The notes beneath the pieces were generated by a model. It was not told the DNA's origin. It did not search any database and saw only the letters and a program-made list of their open reading frames with translations. From Tateyamaria omphalii (GTDB lineage: Bacteria; Pseudomonadota; Alphaproteobacteria; Rhodobacterales; Rhodobacteraceae): a stretch of 64,000 nt of DNA. Positions 16,409 to 25,466 of this stretch are shown here, piece after piece. The stretch is from positions 1-64,000 of the forward strand of contig NZ_JAHVHT010000009.1 in assembly GCF_019802125.1 (NCBI RefSeq). The letters run 5' to 3'. Positions within the stretch are counted from its first letter, which is position 1; each line of letters starts with the position of its first letter. A program made the translations under genes and the position numbers.

Positions 16409-17983
16409 TCAGAGTGCAAGCTGCCTCTCGATCCCGATCCGGTCGAGAAAGGTGTCATCGTGGCTGACCACGAGGATTGCGCCGTCATACGCGCGCAGCG
16501 CCGCCTCGAGTGTTTCCACGGCCTCGATGTCGAGGTGGTTGCTGGGTTCGTCCAGCAAAAGAAGCTGACGCGGCTGACTGTGTCCAAGAGTGCATGCCAA
16601 ACCTGCGCGCAAGCGTTGCCCACCGCTGAGCGCGCCAACCTTTTGCAAGGCGTCGTCGCCGCGAAACAGAAAACGCGCAAGCACTGCGCGCCGGTCGTTC
16701 TCGCTGGCGTGTGGGTCGAGACGGGCAATGGCGTCGCGCACCGTCTCGTCCGGGTCGAGGAGGCTCATGTCCTGATCCAGAAGGGCGGCGGGTACATGCA
16801 GCTGAACGGAGCCGTCGGGTACCGGGAGGTTGCCGTGGATACAGGCCAGCAGCGTGGATTTGCCGGAGCCGTTGGGTCCGGTCACTGCGATGCGCTCTGG
16901 TCCGCGGATGGCGAGAGACACGTTGTGCAGGATTGGGGCGTCCGACCCGTAACCGAATGTCAGCCCGTCGATCCGCAATACATCCCGCCCGCTGGCAAGT
17001 CCCGACGGTGGAATGTCCATGACCAGCGGCTCAAGAACCTCCACCGCCTCGCGGGCGTTTTCGAGTGCGGACCGGGCATCTTCCATCTGACGATTGCGCA
17101 GCCGCGCGGCGGCGCTGGCCGACCCTTCACTGCGTTCTTTCGCGGCATCGAGCAGAAGCTTGGGTTGACTGCCAGAGGCCCGCAGTTGTCTGCCCTGTCG
17201 GTCGGTGCGTGCCTTGCGTTCTGAGGCAACGCGGATGCGGGCCTCGGTCTCGGCCACAGTCCGGGTTGCGCGGGCCAGAATATCGTCTGCCCTGGCCAGT
17301 TCGGCGGATTTCATGTCGCGGTAGGCGGCGTAGTTTCCGCCATAGGTTCGTGCGCCGAGCGTCGTCAGTTCGACAATGGCGTCCATGTCGCCCAGCAGGG
17401 TGCGGTCGTGGCTGGCGATGATCGCGCAACCCGTCCACGCGCGCAGAGCCTCCATCACCTGCGTGCGCCCGTGCGTGTCCAGGTGGTTTGTGGGCTCATC
17501 CAGCAGAAGCGCGTCCGGTTCCTTGAACATGAGCGCCGCCAGCCCTGCACGGGTGCGCTGACCGCCCGAGAGTTTGCACAGTGGTGTGTCGATCGGCAGA
17601 TCGAGGCCGACTGCGGTCAGGGACGTTTGGAGGCGTGTCTCGAGCATCCAGTCGGCATTGGCGAGGTCGTCTGCTGTCGCCTTTCCCCGTTCGGCGCGTG
17701 CAAGCAACGCCAGCTCTGCTTGAACCGCGAAAAGGTCGGCCAGCGTGTCGTCGGGCCGTTCTTCGGGGTTCTGGCGCAGAAAGCCGACGGTGTGCGGGCG
17801 TGAGATGGTGCCGGCAGCAGGTTCAAGCTCACCCGCGATCAGGCGCAGGAGCGTCGTTTTGCCCGTACCGTTGCGCCCGACAAGCCCGGTGCGGCCCGGT
17901 CCAAACGTCAGGTCGAGATTGGTAAAGAGGGGGGTTGCGTCGGGGGTGTTCCAGCAGAGACCGGACAGGATGATGGAGGGCAT
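16409..17983 (-). CDS. ABC-F family ATPase (ribosome-associated type)
   Basis: This 524-aa soluble protein holds two ABC ATPase domains and no membrane segments. Domain 1 has Walker A GRNGTGKTT, signature LSGGQRTRAG and Walker B LLLDEPTNHLD; domain 2 has GPNGSGKST, LSGGQRLRAG and LLLDEPSNHLD. The basic, coiled-coil linker between them (about 225-310, rich in Arg, Glu and Ala) fits ABC-F proteins, which act on the ribosomal E site or in antibiotic protection. The ATG at 17983 was chosen over a TTG two codons upstream. It stands alone, and nothing around it reveals which ABC-F subgroup it belongs to. Confidence 0.9.
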   Translation of the reverse strand: MPSIILSGLCWNTPDATPLFTNLDLTFGPGRTGLVGRNGTGKTTLLRLIAGELEPAAGTISRPHTVGFLRQNPEERPDDTLADLFAVQAELALLARAERGKATADDLANADWMLETRLQTSLTAVGLDLPIDTPLCKLSGGQRTRAGLAALMFKEPDALLLDEPTNHLDTHGRTQVMEALRAWTGCAIIASHDRTLLGDMDAIVELTTLGARTYGGNYAAYRDMKSAELARADDILARATRTVAETEARIRVASERKARTDRQGRQLRASGSQPKLLLDAAKERSEGSASAAARLRNRQMEDARSALENAREAVEVLEPLVMDIPPSGLASGRDVLRIDGLTFGYGSDAPILHNVSLAIRGPERIAVTGPNGSGKSTLLACIHGNLPVPDGSVQLHVPAALLDQDMSLLDPDETVRDAIARLDPHASENDRRAVLARFLFRGDDALQKVGALSGGQRLRAGLACTLGHSQPRQLLLLDEPSNHLDIEAVETLEAALRAYDGAILVVSHDDTFLDRIGIERQLAL

Positions 17984-18340
17984 TGGCAATGCTCACTGCA
18001 GTGAAACCGGGAAGGTTGATCAATGTGCGAGTGTGCAATCCACGTGCCTGATCCTGTCTTTGGTACGCAAAACACATAGGTGCCGAGATATGGCGGCACA
18101 AGATGTGTGATGTGCGGCGGGACATACGTGGCGTGCGGCCGTTCCGGTCCAAGATCGGTTCATGTTCGGTCGGGGTGAGCGTTTCGGTTGCAGATGGAGG
18201 CCATCCCGGGTTTAAATTTCACGCCTGAAAGCCTTTGGCTTGAACCTGTCGCGGAATTGTATACTACAGCATACAATTTGCGCGCGGAGGACCGGAAACC
18301 GCGTGCGTCACTGTCGGAATGCAAGACGCGGATAGGCCCC
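17984..18340. other. Divergent intergenic region between the ABC-F gene and acnB
   Basis: This 357-base stretch carries both divergent promoters. Apart from the inverted repeat at 18255-18278 described separately, I see no gene, terminator or other repeat in it. Confidence 0.5.
18255..18278. promoter_or_regulatory. Inverted repeat upstream of acnB, candidate operator
   Basis: AATTGTAT and ATACAATT form a perfect 8-bp inverted repeat around an 8-base spacer, 63 bases before the acnB start. Its inner core can be written TGTATAC-N4-GCATACA (18258-18275). A site of the same design, TGTATAC-N4-GTATGCA, precedes the glyoxalase-like gene at 49449-49466. GntR-family regulators often bind GTATAC-like palindromes; the actual regulator is unknown. 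Confidence 0.5.
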
Positions 18341-21133
18341 ATGACCCTTTATACTGAATACCTGACCGAGATCGAAACACGCGCGGCGCAAGGGTTGAGC
18401 CCCAAGCCGATTGATGACGGTGCGCTGACCGGCGAAGTCATCGGCCATATTCGGGATGCAGGCAGTCCACATCGCGACGACTGCCTTAACTTCTTCATTT
18501 ACAATACGTTGCCCGGCACGACCAGCGCGGCAGGTGTGAAGGCGGCGTTCCTCAAGGAGATCATTCTTGGTGAGGTCGTGGTCGAGGAAATCACCCCCAC
18601 CTTTGCCTTTGAGTTGTTGGGACACATGAAGGGCGGCCCCTCGGTCGAGGTGCTGCTGGACCTGGCGCTTGGCAAGGATGAAGGGACGGCCAAGAGCGCG
18701 GCGGACGTTCTGAAAACGCAGGTCTTTTTGTACGAGGCGGACACCGACCGGATCAAAGAAGCGTATGAGGCGGGCAATGAAATTGCTGCGGAGTTGCTGG
18801 ATAGCTATGCCAAGGCCGAATTCTTCACCAAGCTGCCCGACATCGATGAAGAGATCAAAGTCGTCACCTATGTTGCCGCCGAAGGTGATATCTCGACCGA
18901 TCTGCTGAGCCCCGGCAACCAGGCGCACTCACGCGCAGACCGCGAATTGCACGGCAAGTGCCTGATTTCGGAAGAGGCGCAACAGGAAATCGAGGCGCTC
19001 AAACTCAAGCACCCGGATGCCCGCGTGATGCTGATCGCGGAAAAGGGGACGATGGGTGTCGGCTCGTCCCGGATGTCGGGTGTCAACAACGTGGCATTGT
19101 GGACCGGGAAACAGGCCTCACCTTATGTGCCTTTCATCAACATTGCCCCTGTTGTGGCCGGCACAAATGGGATTTCGCCGATCTTTCTGACCACCGTTGG
19201 TGTGACGGGCGGCATCGGTGTCGATCTGAAGAACTGGGTCAGGAAGATGGGTGAGGACGGCAAGCCGATCCTCAACAACGATGGCAACCCGATCCTGGAA
19301 CAACGCTATTCCGTCGAAACAGGCACGGTGCTGACCATCAATACCAAGTCGAAGAAGCTATACAGTGCGGATGGCAAGGATGAGCTGGTTGATATGGCCG
19401 GATCGTTCACGCCGCAGAAGATGGAGTTCATGAAGGCTGGCGGGTCCTACGCCATCGTCTTTGGCAAGAAACTGCAGACATTTGCGGCTGAGACGCTGGG
19501 CGTTGAGGCACCGGCGGTCTTTGCCCCTTCGAAGGAGGTCAGCCATGAGGGGCAGGGCATGACCGCGGTTGAGAAGATCTTCAATGCCAATGCCCTTGGC
19601 ACCACGCCGGGCAAGGTTCTGCACGCAGGATCCGACGTTCGGGTGCGGGTCAATATCGTGGGCTCGCAGGACACGACAGGCCCGATGACGGCGCAAGAGC
19701 TTGAGGCGATGGCGGCCACTGTCCTGTCTCCTTCCGTCGACGGCGCCTATCAGTCGGGGTGTCACACAGCATCGGTCTGGGATGCCAAGGCACAGGCCAA
19801 TACCCCGAAACTCATGCAGTTCATGAACCGCTTCGGTCTTGTCACCGGGCGCGACCCCAAGGGTCAGTATCACGCGATGACGGATGTCATTCACAAGGTT
19901 CTGAACGACATCACGGTCGATGACTGGGCCATCATCATCGGGGGCGACAGCCATACGCGGATGTCGAAGGGCGTGGCATTCGGTGCGGATTCCGGGACCG
20001 TCGCGCTGGCGCTTGCCACGGGCGAGGCGTCCATGCCGATCCCGGAGTCGGTCAAAGTCACCTTCAAGGGCAAGATGGCGGACCACATGGACTTCCGTGA
20101 TGTTGTCCATGCCACCCAGGCGCAGATGCTCGCCCAGCACGGGGACAACGTTTTCCAGGGCCGCATCATCGAAGTGCATATCGGGACGCTGCTGGCCGAC
20201 CAGGCCTTTACGTTCACCGACTGGACAGCGGAGATGAAGGCGAAGGCGTCCATCTGTATTTCGAACGACGACACGCTGATCGAAAGCCTGGAAATCGCTA
20301 AAAGCCGCATTCAGATCATGATCGACAAGGGGATGGAGCATGACAACGGTATGCTCGCCAAACTGATCAGCATCGCGGAACAGCGCATCGCGGATATCAG
20401 ATCGGGCACGAAACCCGCGCTGATGCCGGACGAGAACGCAAAATACGCGGCCGAGGTGGTCGTTGATCTTGACGAGATCATCGAACCCATGATCGCGGAC
20501 CCCGACGTCAACAACATCGATGTGTCAAAGCGTTATACCCACGACACCATCCGTCCGATTTCCTTCTACCGGGCCGAGAAGAAAGTGGACCTCGGCTTTG
20601 TGGGTTCCTGCATGGTTCACAAGGGCGACATCAAGATCGTGGCGCAGATGCTCCGCAATCTTGAGGCGCAGTATGGCAGTGTCACCTTCAAGGCGCCGCT
20701 TGTTGTCGCGGCCCCCACCTACAACATCATTGATGAGCTGAAGGAAGAGGGCGACTGGGCCATTCTGCAGAAATACTGTGGCTTCGAATTTGATGATGCC
20801 GCGCCAAAGGTCAAGGCACGCACCGAGTATGAGAACATCCTCTATCTCGAGCGTCCGGGCTGCAACCTTTGCATGGGCAACCAGGAAAAGGCGGCCAAGG
20901 GGGACACCGTCCTTGCCACCTCGACCCGGCTGTTTCAGGGCCGCGTCGTGGCTGACAGCGAAACCAAGAAAGGTGAATCGCTGCTCGGGTCGACCCCGGT
21001 CGTGGTCCTGTCCGCAATTCTGGGCCGCACACCGACGCTGGAGGAATACAAGGTCGCCGTCGACGGCATTGACCTGACCAAGTTTGCACCGCCACTGACC
21101 AAGCCGCTGGACAGCTTGTCGGTTCACTTCTGA
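18341..21133 (+). CDS. acnB: Aconitate hydratase B / 2-methylisocitrate dehydratase
   Basis: This TCA-cycle enzyme isomerises citrate and isocitrate with a [4Fe-4S] cluster; AcnB types can also dehydrate 2-methylisocitrate. The 930-aa chain is somewhat longer than E. coli AcnB (about 865). It has the N-terminal HEAT-like domain (about 1-160), the swivel segment, SGCHTASVWDAKAQ, GGDSHTRMSKGVAFGADSG, and the cluster cysteines in GFVGSCMVHKGD and ERPGCNLCMGNQEKA. The start at 18341 (MTLYTEYL) matches the family N-terminus; an upstream in-frame extension from 18188 is not protein-like. A core metabolic gene on a repABC replicon suggests a chromid. Confidence 0.96.
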   Translation: MTLYTEYLTEIETRAAQGLSPKPIDDGALTGEVIGHIRDAGSPHRDDCLNFFIYNTLPGTTSAAGVKAAFLKEIILGEVVVEEITPTFAFELLGHMKGGPSVEVLLDLALGKDEGTAKSAADVLKTQVFLYEADTDRIKEAYEAGNEIAAELLDSYAKAEFFTKLPDIDEEIKVVTYVAAEGDISTDLLSPGNQAHSRADRELHGKCLISEEAQQEIEALKLKHPDARVMLIAEKGTMGVGSSRMSGVNNVALWTGKQASPYVPFINIAPVVAGTNGISPIFLTTVGVTGGIGVDLKNWVRKMGEDGKPILNNDGNPILEQRYSVETGTVLTINTKSKKLYSADGKDELVDMAGSFTPQKMEFMKAGGSYAIVFGKKLQTFAAETLGVEAPAVFAPSKEVSHEGQGMTAVEKIFNANALGTTPGKVLHAGSDVRVRVNIVGSQDTTGPMTAQELEAMAATVLSPSVDGAYQSGCHTASVWDAKAQANTPKLMQFMNRFGLVTGRDPKGQYHAMTDVIHKVLNDITVDDWAIIIGGDSHTRMSKGVAFGADSGTVALALATGEASMPIPESVKVTFKGKMADHMDFRDVVHATQAQMLAQHGDNVFQGRIIEVHIGTLLADQAFTFTDWTAEMKAKASICISNDDTLIESLEIAKSRIQIMIDKGMEHDNGMLAKLISIAEQRIADIRSGTKPALMPDENAKYAAEVVVDLDEIIEPMIADPDVNNIDVSKRYTHDTIRPISFYRAEKKVDLGFVGSCMVHKGDIKIVAQMLRNLEAQYGSVTFKAPLVVAAPTYNIIDELKEEGDWAILQKYCGFEFDDAAPKVKARTEYENILYLERPGCNLCMGNQEKAAKGDTVLATSTRLFQGRVVADSETKKGESLLGSTPVVVLSAILGRTPTLEEYKVAVDGIDLTKFAPPLTKPLDSLSVHF

Positions 21134-21148
21134 TGCCGGAATATGCCG

Positions 21149-21188
21149 AACGGCGCGCGTGTGTTTCCGCTTGAGACTGCGTGCCGTT
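21149..21188 (+). terminator. Possible hairpin after acnB
   Basis: A 10-bp stem with one G-U pair (21149-21158 with 21179-21188, arm AACGGCGCGC) follows the acnB stop. The loop is 20 bases and the U-run after it is poor, so it may stabilise the transcript rather than terminate it. Confidence 0.35.
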
Positions 21189-21323
21189 TGGCGTGGGTGT
21201 TCCTCGGCCCGGCTCCGATACCTGGGTCCGGGTCCGCGGGCGTACCAGCACTGACGAGCCTAGGGCAGGGCGCTTTCGTTCAACGCTTTTGAGTCGATCA
21301 GATGCCGTCCCGGTGGCGTGCAA

Positions 21324-21908
21324 TCATTCCATTTTCATCGCTTCGGTTTCGATGTTGATGCGGACTTCGTCACCGACAAGACCGTTGTCGACGCCATATG
21401 TCATACCGAAATCGCTGCGCTGAATGGTGGCCGACATCGACAGCCCCAACACCTCGCGTTTGTGGCCGAAGGGGTATTCCGCAACCTTGTTGAGCGTCAC
21501 GTCGAGCGTGACGGGCTGGGTCACACCCAGAATGGTCAGATCGCCCGTGACGGTGCCACTTGAGTCGCCGGCTGCCGTTCCGCCATTGGCCACAAACGTG
21601 ATCTCGGGGTGTTCCGAGACATGCAGGAAATCACGGTTGCGCACGTGCCCATCCCGCGCTGCATTGAACGTGTTGACCGATTTGGCGTCGATCGTCACCG
21701 CAACTTCGCCAAGTTCCTGCGTGTCCACGTCATAGAAAAAGGCGCCGCTGAGGTCCGTGAAGATGCCCAGTGTCCGTGCATACCCGATGTGTTCGATGGT
21801 GAAGTAGACATTGGTGTGCTCTGTATCGAGCTCATAGCGGGCCATGTCGGCTTGGGCGCCTGCTGCAAGGGCTACGAAGACGGCGGTCGCTGCGAGAGTT
21901 GTGCGCAT
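21324..21908 (-). CDS. YceI family periplasmic protein
   Basis: This 194-aa protein has a signal peptide (1-20, ending AQA) and a lipocalin-like beta barrel that in the family binds isoprenoid or amphiphilic ligands. The mature start YELDTEHTNVYFTIEHIGYA, the central IDAKSVNTFNAARDGHVRN and the C-terminal MSATIQRSDFGMTYG are typical of YceI. It is transcribed towards acnB and is divergent from the operon starting at 22232. It is the only gene in its unit. The ligand is unknown, although the neighbouring lipid-type operon makes a lipid role conceivable. Confidence 0.9.
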   Translation of the reverse strand: MRTTLAATAVFVALAAGAQADMARYELDTEHTNVYFTIEHIGYARTLGIFTDLSGAFFYDVDTQELGEVAVTIDAKSVNTFNAARDGHVRNRDFLHVSEHPEITFVANGGTAAGDSSGTVTGDLTILGVTQPVTLDVTLNKVAEYPFGHKREVLGLSMSATIQRSDFGMTYGVDNGLVGDEVRINIETEAMKME

Positions 21909-22231
21909 GGTGTCATGTATCCTGTCTGGTGCGCTGGGGCGGGTGTTCGGGCGAAAGCATCGCCGCCGGACATGCGCGGGTTGAGTCTGATGGTAGTAAT
22001 ATAGTGCAGTGAGGCTGCAGGACAGGTTTGATCAAGTGCAACCGGCGTGCATCGCTTGTCATTGCGTCCGCCGGTTTGCAGGGACATCTGGGTCGCATCG
22101 CGCATTTGCGAGGTGCGGCCATTGTCACAGTTCCGTGACAATGGCGAATATTCCTGCGCGTGGCGTGTTTATCAAACTGTGCAATGCTGCGCGCGCATCT
22201 AGATTAGGCTGGAACGTGATTGGAAAACCAA
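21909..22231. other. Divergent intergenic region upstream of the seven-gene operon
   Basis: This 323-base stretch between yceI and the phosphatidyltransferase gene contains the 10-bp inverted repeat at 22119-22144. I see no other gene or convincing element in it. Confidence 0.5.
22119..22144. promoter_or_regulatory. Perfect inverted repeat upstream of the seven-gene operon
   Basis: CCATTGTCAC-N6-GTGACAATGG gives 10-bp perfect arms around a six-base spacer, 88 bases before the first gene of the operon. It has no following T-run, so an operator is more likely than a terminator. The cognate regulator is not identifiable here. Confidence 0.5.
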
Positions 22232-22954
22232 ATGTTTCGGAGCACCCCGCACATCGTTGCGCATAGGATCGAGAGCCAAACGCCGCTGAGGGGTTTTCTG
22301 GGTTTCACGGTCCTTTTCGGGCTGATGCTGGTGCTGGCGTCTCTTTATGCCTTTGGCACGGCCATCGTGCCGCTTGCGCTGTTTGGAAGTGCCGCTGTGG
22401 TTGCGGCATACGGACTGGTTTGCAGTTATGCCCACCCGGTACTGGGATTGTGTAATGTCATCACGCTGTTGCGCGTAGCCTTGGTCGCCTTTCTGGTCGG
22501 CGCCGTTTTTGCCCCTGCGGTGTCCGCGTGGGTGGTGTTTGCGGTGGCCCTTGTCGCCTTTGCACTGGACGGTGTGGATGGGTGGCTGGCGCGGCGTGCG
22601 GGCCTTGCGTCGGAGTTCGGCGCACGCTTCGACATGGAGACGGATGCCGGTCTGGGTGCGGTGATTGCCCTGTGGCTGCTGGTCAGCGGCACCACCGGGC
22701 CCGAGATCCTGGTCCTCGGCTTCATGCGCTATGCCTTTGTCGGCGCCGGGTTCCTTTGGCCTGCCTTGCGGGCGCCGCTGCCGCCATCGTTCCGGCGCAA
22801 GGTGATCTGCGTTGTCCAGATCGCGGCCCTTATCCTGCTGCTTTTCCCGCCCGTGCCGGATGTGATCGGTGTGCCCGTGGCCGCTGCCGCGGCAGTGCTG
22901 CTTGCCTGGTCCTTCCTCGTCGACATTCTCTGGCTTGCAAGGCGCTCTGCATGA
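22232..22954 (+). CDS. CDP-alcohol phosphatidyltransferase family protein
   Basis: This 240-aa integral membrane enzyme should displace CMP from a CDP-activated donor by an alcohol, as in phospholipid or inositol-lipid synthesis. The complete family motif is present: DGVDGWLARR, then GLASEFGARFDMETD, with the four metal-binding aspartates. Six or so hydrophobic helices surround it. The ATG at 22232 with GGAAAA upstream was preferred to a TTG at 22220. It is the first gene of the seven-gene operon and overlaps the next by ATGA. Substrates cannot be predicted. Confidence 0.88.
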   Translation: MFRSTPHIVAHRIESQTPLRGFLGFTVLFGLMLVLASLYAFGTAIVPLALFGSAAVVAAYGLVCSYAHPVLGLCNVITLLRVALVAFLVGAVFAPAVSAWVVFAVALVAFALDGVDGWLARRAGLASEFGARFDMETDAGLGAVIALWLLVSGTTGPEILVLGFMRYAFVGAGFLWPALRAPLPPSFRRKVICVVQIAALILLLFPPVPDVIGVPVAAAAAVLLAWSFLVDILWLARRSA

Positions 22955-24564
22955 CACGGGTTGCCGGGCTCGCTCTTGCCGCGGCGGTGATTTTTGCCGT
23001 GCTGGTGCTGCCGAACCACCCCGGTACGATGAAGTGGAGTGCGCTGAATCGCTGGCCCTTGGAACTGCCGGTTCTGCTGTTGGGGGCGGTGGCCATCGGG
23101 CGGCGCTGGGGCGTGACCCATGTCGGTGCCTTTGTTCTGGTCGCGGCGGTTGTCATCAAGCTGGCCGACTACGGGATGTTCACTGCGTTCAATCGGACGT
23201 TCAACCCGGTGCTCGATCTGTTCCTGGTGGGCGCCGGTCTGTCGCTCTTGCGGGACAGCGTGGGGACCATGTTGGCGGTGCTGGCCGTGGTCGGGGCTTG
23301 TGCCGGGCTTGTCATCCTTTTCATTGCGATTGAGCGCAGCCTGCGCGTCTGGGCTGCCTTGTCCCCCCGGCCGCTGGTGCGATGGTCGGCGGCGATACTT
23401 GCTGTCGTCGGTGCAGGCTGGGCCGCGGCGGATGCGGGACATCACCTGGACGTCTGGCGTTTCGACAAGAGCCCGCCCGGCACGGCGTGGACAACGCGCC
23501 TGACCGTCAAGCGCGGGATCGAGGTGCGCCAAACTGCGGTGGACCTGGCACGCTTTGCCGACGAGGCGCAGCGGGACGCCTATGCCGATGCCACCGGTCT
23601 GCTGGATGCGCTTGACGGGCGGGATGTCATCCTGATCTGGATCGAAAGCTATGGGCGTGCGAGTTTCGACAACCCGCTCTATGCGCCGACGCATCTGGCA
23701 ACGCTGCGCGCTGCCGAAGCCGAAATTGCCCGGACGGGAATGGCGATGAAGAGCGGTTGGCTGACGTCGCCGACCGCAGGCGGTCAAAGCTGGCTGGCCC
23801 ATGGCGCTTTGGCAAGCGGGCTTTGGACGTCCGACCATGGGCGCTACAAGGCGATGCTGGCCAGCGGGCAGAAGTGGTTGTTCCACTTCGCGCGGGACGC
23901 AGGCTACCGCACCACCGCCGTGATGCCCGCGATCACGATGGGCTGGCCCGAGAGCCTGGCGATGGGATTTGATCATGTCTTTCCCGCCGCAGATATCCCG
24001 TACGAGGGTGATCCGTTCCGCTGGGTGACGATGCCGGATCAGTTCACGCTGGCCGCATATCGTGACCTCTTGCCTGCCGATCCGCGCCCGGATTTCATTC
24101 AGATCGCGTTGATCTCGTCCCACGCCCCTTGGACACCTATCGCCGAGATGGTGCCGTGGGACGCGGTCGGGGATGGGACGATCTTCAACGACATGGCGGC
24201 GCGTGGCCCTGCGCCCAAGGATTTGTGGCGCGACCGGGATGCGGTGCGTGATGCATACCGCCGGTCCGTGGACTACGCTTTGCGCGTCACGTTTTCGCAC
24301 GTGGCGCGCCTGGGCGATGCCGCCCCGCTGGTGATCGTTGCGGGTGATCATCAGGCCGCAGGCTTCGTGGCGGGCAGCGACAACAAGGATGTTGCCGTTC
24401 ACATGATCGGCCCGTCCGATGTCATTGAGCGCATCGACCATTGGAACTGGACCGATGGGCTGATCCCTGCGGGCGACGGCCCTGTGCGGCGGATGGACAG
24501 TTTCAGAGACGACTTTCTTGACGCATTCACCCGCGCGCAGGTTTCGGAGATAGTGGCAAGATGA
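22951..24564 (+). CDS. Membrane sulfatase/phosphoglycerol transferase-like protein
   Basis: This 537-aa alkaline-phosphatase superfamily protein has five or so N-terminal membrane helices (to about residue 155) and a large extracytoplasmic catalytic domain. Catalytic-type segments are ILIWIESYGRASFDN (metal-binding E followed by the nucleophile region) and VIVAGDHQAAGF (metal-binding DH). The layout resembles LtaS/OpgB-type enzymes that transfer phosphoglycerol or phosphoethanolamine to lipids or glycans. ATG 22951 overlaps the preceding stop. An open frame extends upstream through the previous gene but is out-of-frame shadow. Head-group transfer is inferred from architecture. Confidence 0.78.
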   Translation: MTRVAGLALAAAVIFAVLVLPNHPGTMKWSALNRWPLELPVLLLGAVAIGRRWGVTHVGAFVLVAAVVIKLADYGMFTAFNRTFNPVLDLFLVGAGLSLLRDSVGTMLAVLAVVGACAGLVILFIAIERSLRVWAALSPRPLVRWSAAILAVVGAGWAAADAGHHLDVWRFDKSPPGTAWTTRLTVKRGIEVRQTAVDLARFADEAQRDAYADATGLLDALDGRDVILIWIESYGRASFDNPLYAPTHLATLRAAEAEIARTGMAMKSGWLTSPTAGGQSWLAHGALASGLWTSDHGRYKAMLASGQKWLFHFARDAGYRTTAVMPAITMGWPESLAMGFDHVFPAADIPYEGDPFRWVTMPDQFTLAAYRDLLPADPRPDFIQIALISSHAPWTPIAEMVPWDAVGDGTIFNDMAARGPAPKDLWRDRDAVRDAYRRSVDYALRVTFSHVARLGDAAPLVIVAGDHQAAGFVAGSDNKDVAVHMIGPSDVIERIDHWNWTDGLIPAGDGPVRRMDSFRDDFLDAFTRAQVSEIVAR

Positions 24565-25466
24565 CCCTGCACTGGATCAAGTTCGCGGTCTCCGCAGGCG
24601 GCCTTGCCCTGTTGCTGTGGTGGACGGATGCCCCAGGCGTGCTGGCCCGACTGCAGGGCGTGGATCACACTTGGACCCTGTTGGCGCTTCTCTCGGTCAC
24701 CGCGGCGACGTTCGCGATGGCGAGCCGTTGGATGATCGTGGCGCGCGCCTTTGACATTCACATCCCCTTTTTGGCCGCCTTGCGAGAATACTATCTCGCG
24801 CAGCTGATCAATCTGGCCCTTCCCGGCGGCGTCGCAGGTGACGTGACGCGGGCGGTGCGCGCCCGGCAGGCCGCCGATCTGAAGCGCGCGGCGCAATCGG
24901 TCATGGCGGAGCGGTTGCTGGGTCAGATCGTCATAATGGGTTTCATGCTGCTTGGTTTTGTCGGGGCGGTTGTGCTGCCGGGCGGGCTGAACTGGGGTGG
25001 ACTGGGTTGGTTCGTTCCGGGTCTGCTGGTTGTTTCCGTGATCGGCGCTTTGGCGATTGCGAAGACGGATACCGCAACGGCCCGGTTCGTTCGCATGACC
25101 GGTGACATGACCCGACAGCCGGTCATGCTGGTGCATGGAGCAGTCACGACCTTCTGCCTGATCTTCGGCTTCTATGCCTGCGCGCGCGCCACAGGCGTTG
25201 TCCTTCCTGTTGAGGCGTGGGCAACGCTGATACCGCTGGTTCTGACGGCGATGCTGATCCCCCTGTCCATTGGCGGTTGGGGGTGGCGGGAAGGTGCGGC
25301 TGCCGCGCTGTTTCCACTCATCGGCGCACCAGCCAGCGCCGGTGTCGCGACCGGTATCACATACGGGCTGGTGCTTGTGGCTGCGACGCTGCCGGCGGCG
25401 GTCTTCCTTCTGCTTCCAGGTTTTTCATCCACCCTCTCAACCAAAGGCAAAGCTGACATATCATGA
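24561..25466 (+). CDS. Flippase-like membrane protein (LPG synthase TM / YbhN family)
   Basis: This 301-aa polytopic membrane protein belongs to the family covering the membrane region of lysylphosphatidylglycerol synthase (MprF) and the AglD/YbhN proteins. Features include LREYYLAQLINLALPGGVAGDVTRA in the first half and MLIPLSIGGWGWREGAAAALF near 220-240, both conserved in the family. It lacks the cytosolic lysyltransferase domain, so lipid translocation is more likely than synthesis. ATGA overlaps join it to both neighbours. In this operon it could flip the product of the phosphatidyltransferase or glycosyltransferase. Confidence 0.82.
   Translation: MTLHWIKFAVSAGGLALLLWWTDAPGVLARLQGVDHTWTLLALLSVTAATFAMASRWMIVARAFDIHIPFLAALREYYLAQLINLALPGGVAGDVTRAVRARQAADLKRAAQSVMAERLLGQIVIMGFMLLGFVGAVVLPGGLNWGGLGWFVPGLLVVSVIGALAIAKTDTATARFVRMTGDMTRQPVMLVHGAVTTFCLIFGFYACARATGVVLPVEAWATLIPLVLTAMLIPLSIGGWGWREGAAAALFPLIGAPASAGVATGITYGLVLVAATLPAAVFLLLPGFSSTLSTKGKADIS

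Noticed and set aside
18188-18340. 51-codon extension of acnB
   Set aside because: Contains the palindromic operator candidate and has no similarity to the AcnB N-terminus, which begins at 18341.
22528-22950. 141-codon extension upstream of the phosphoglycerol-transferase-like gene
   Set aside because: Overlaps the phosphatidyltransferase gene in another frame; the ATGA overlap at 22951 is the natural start.
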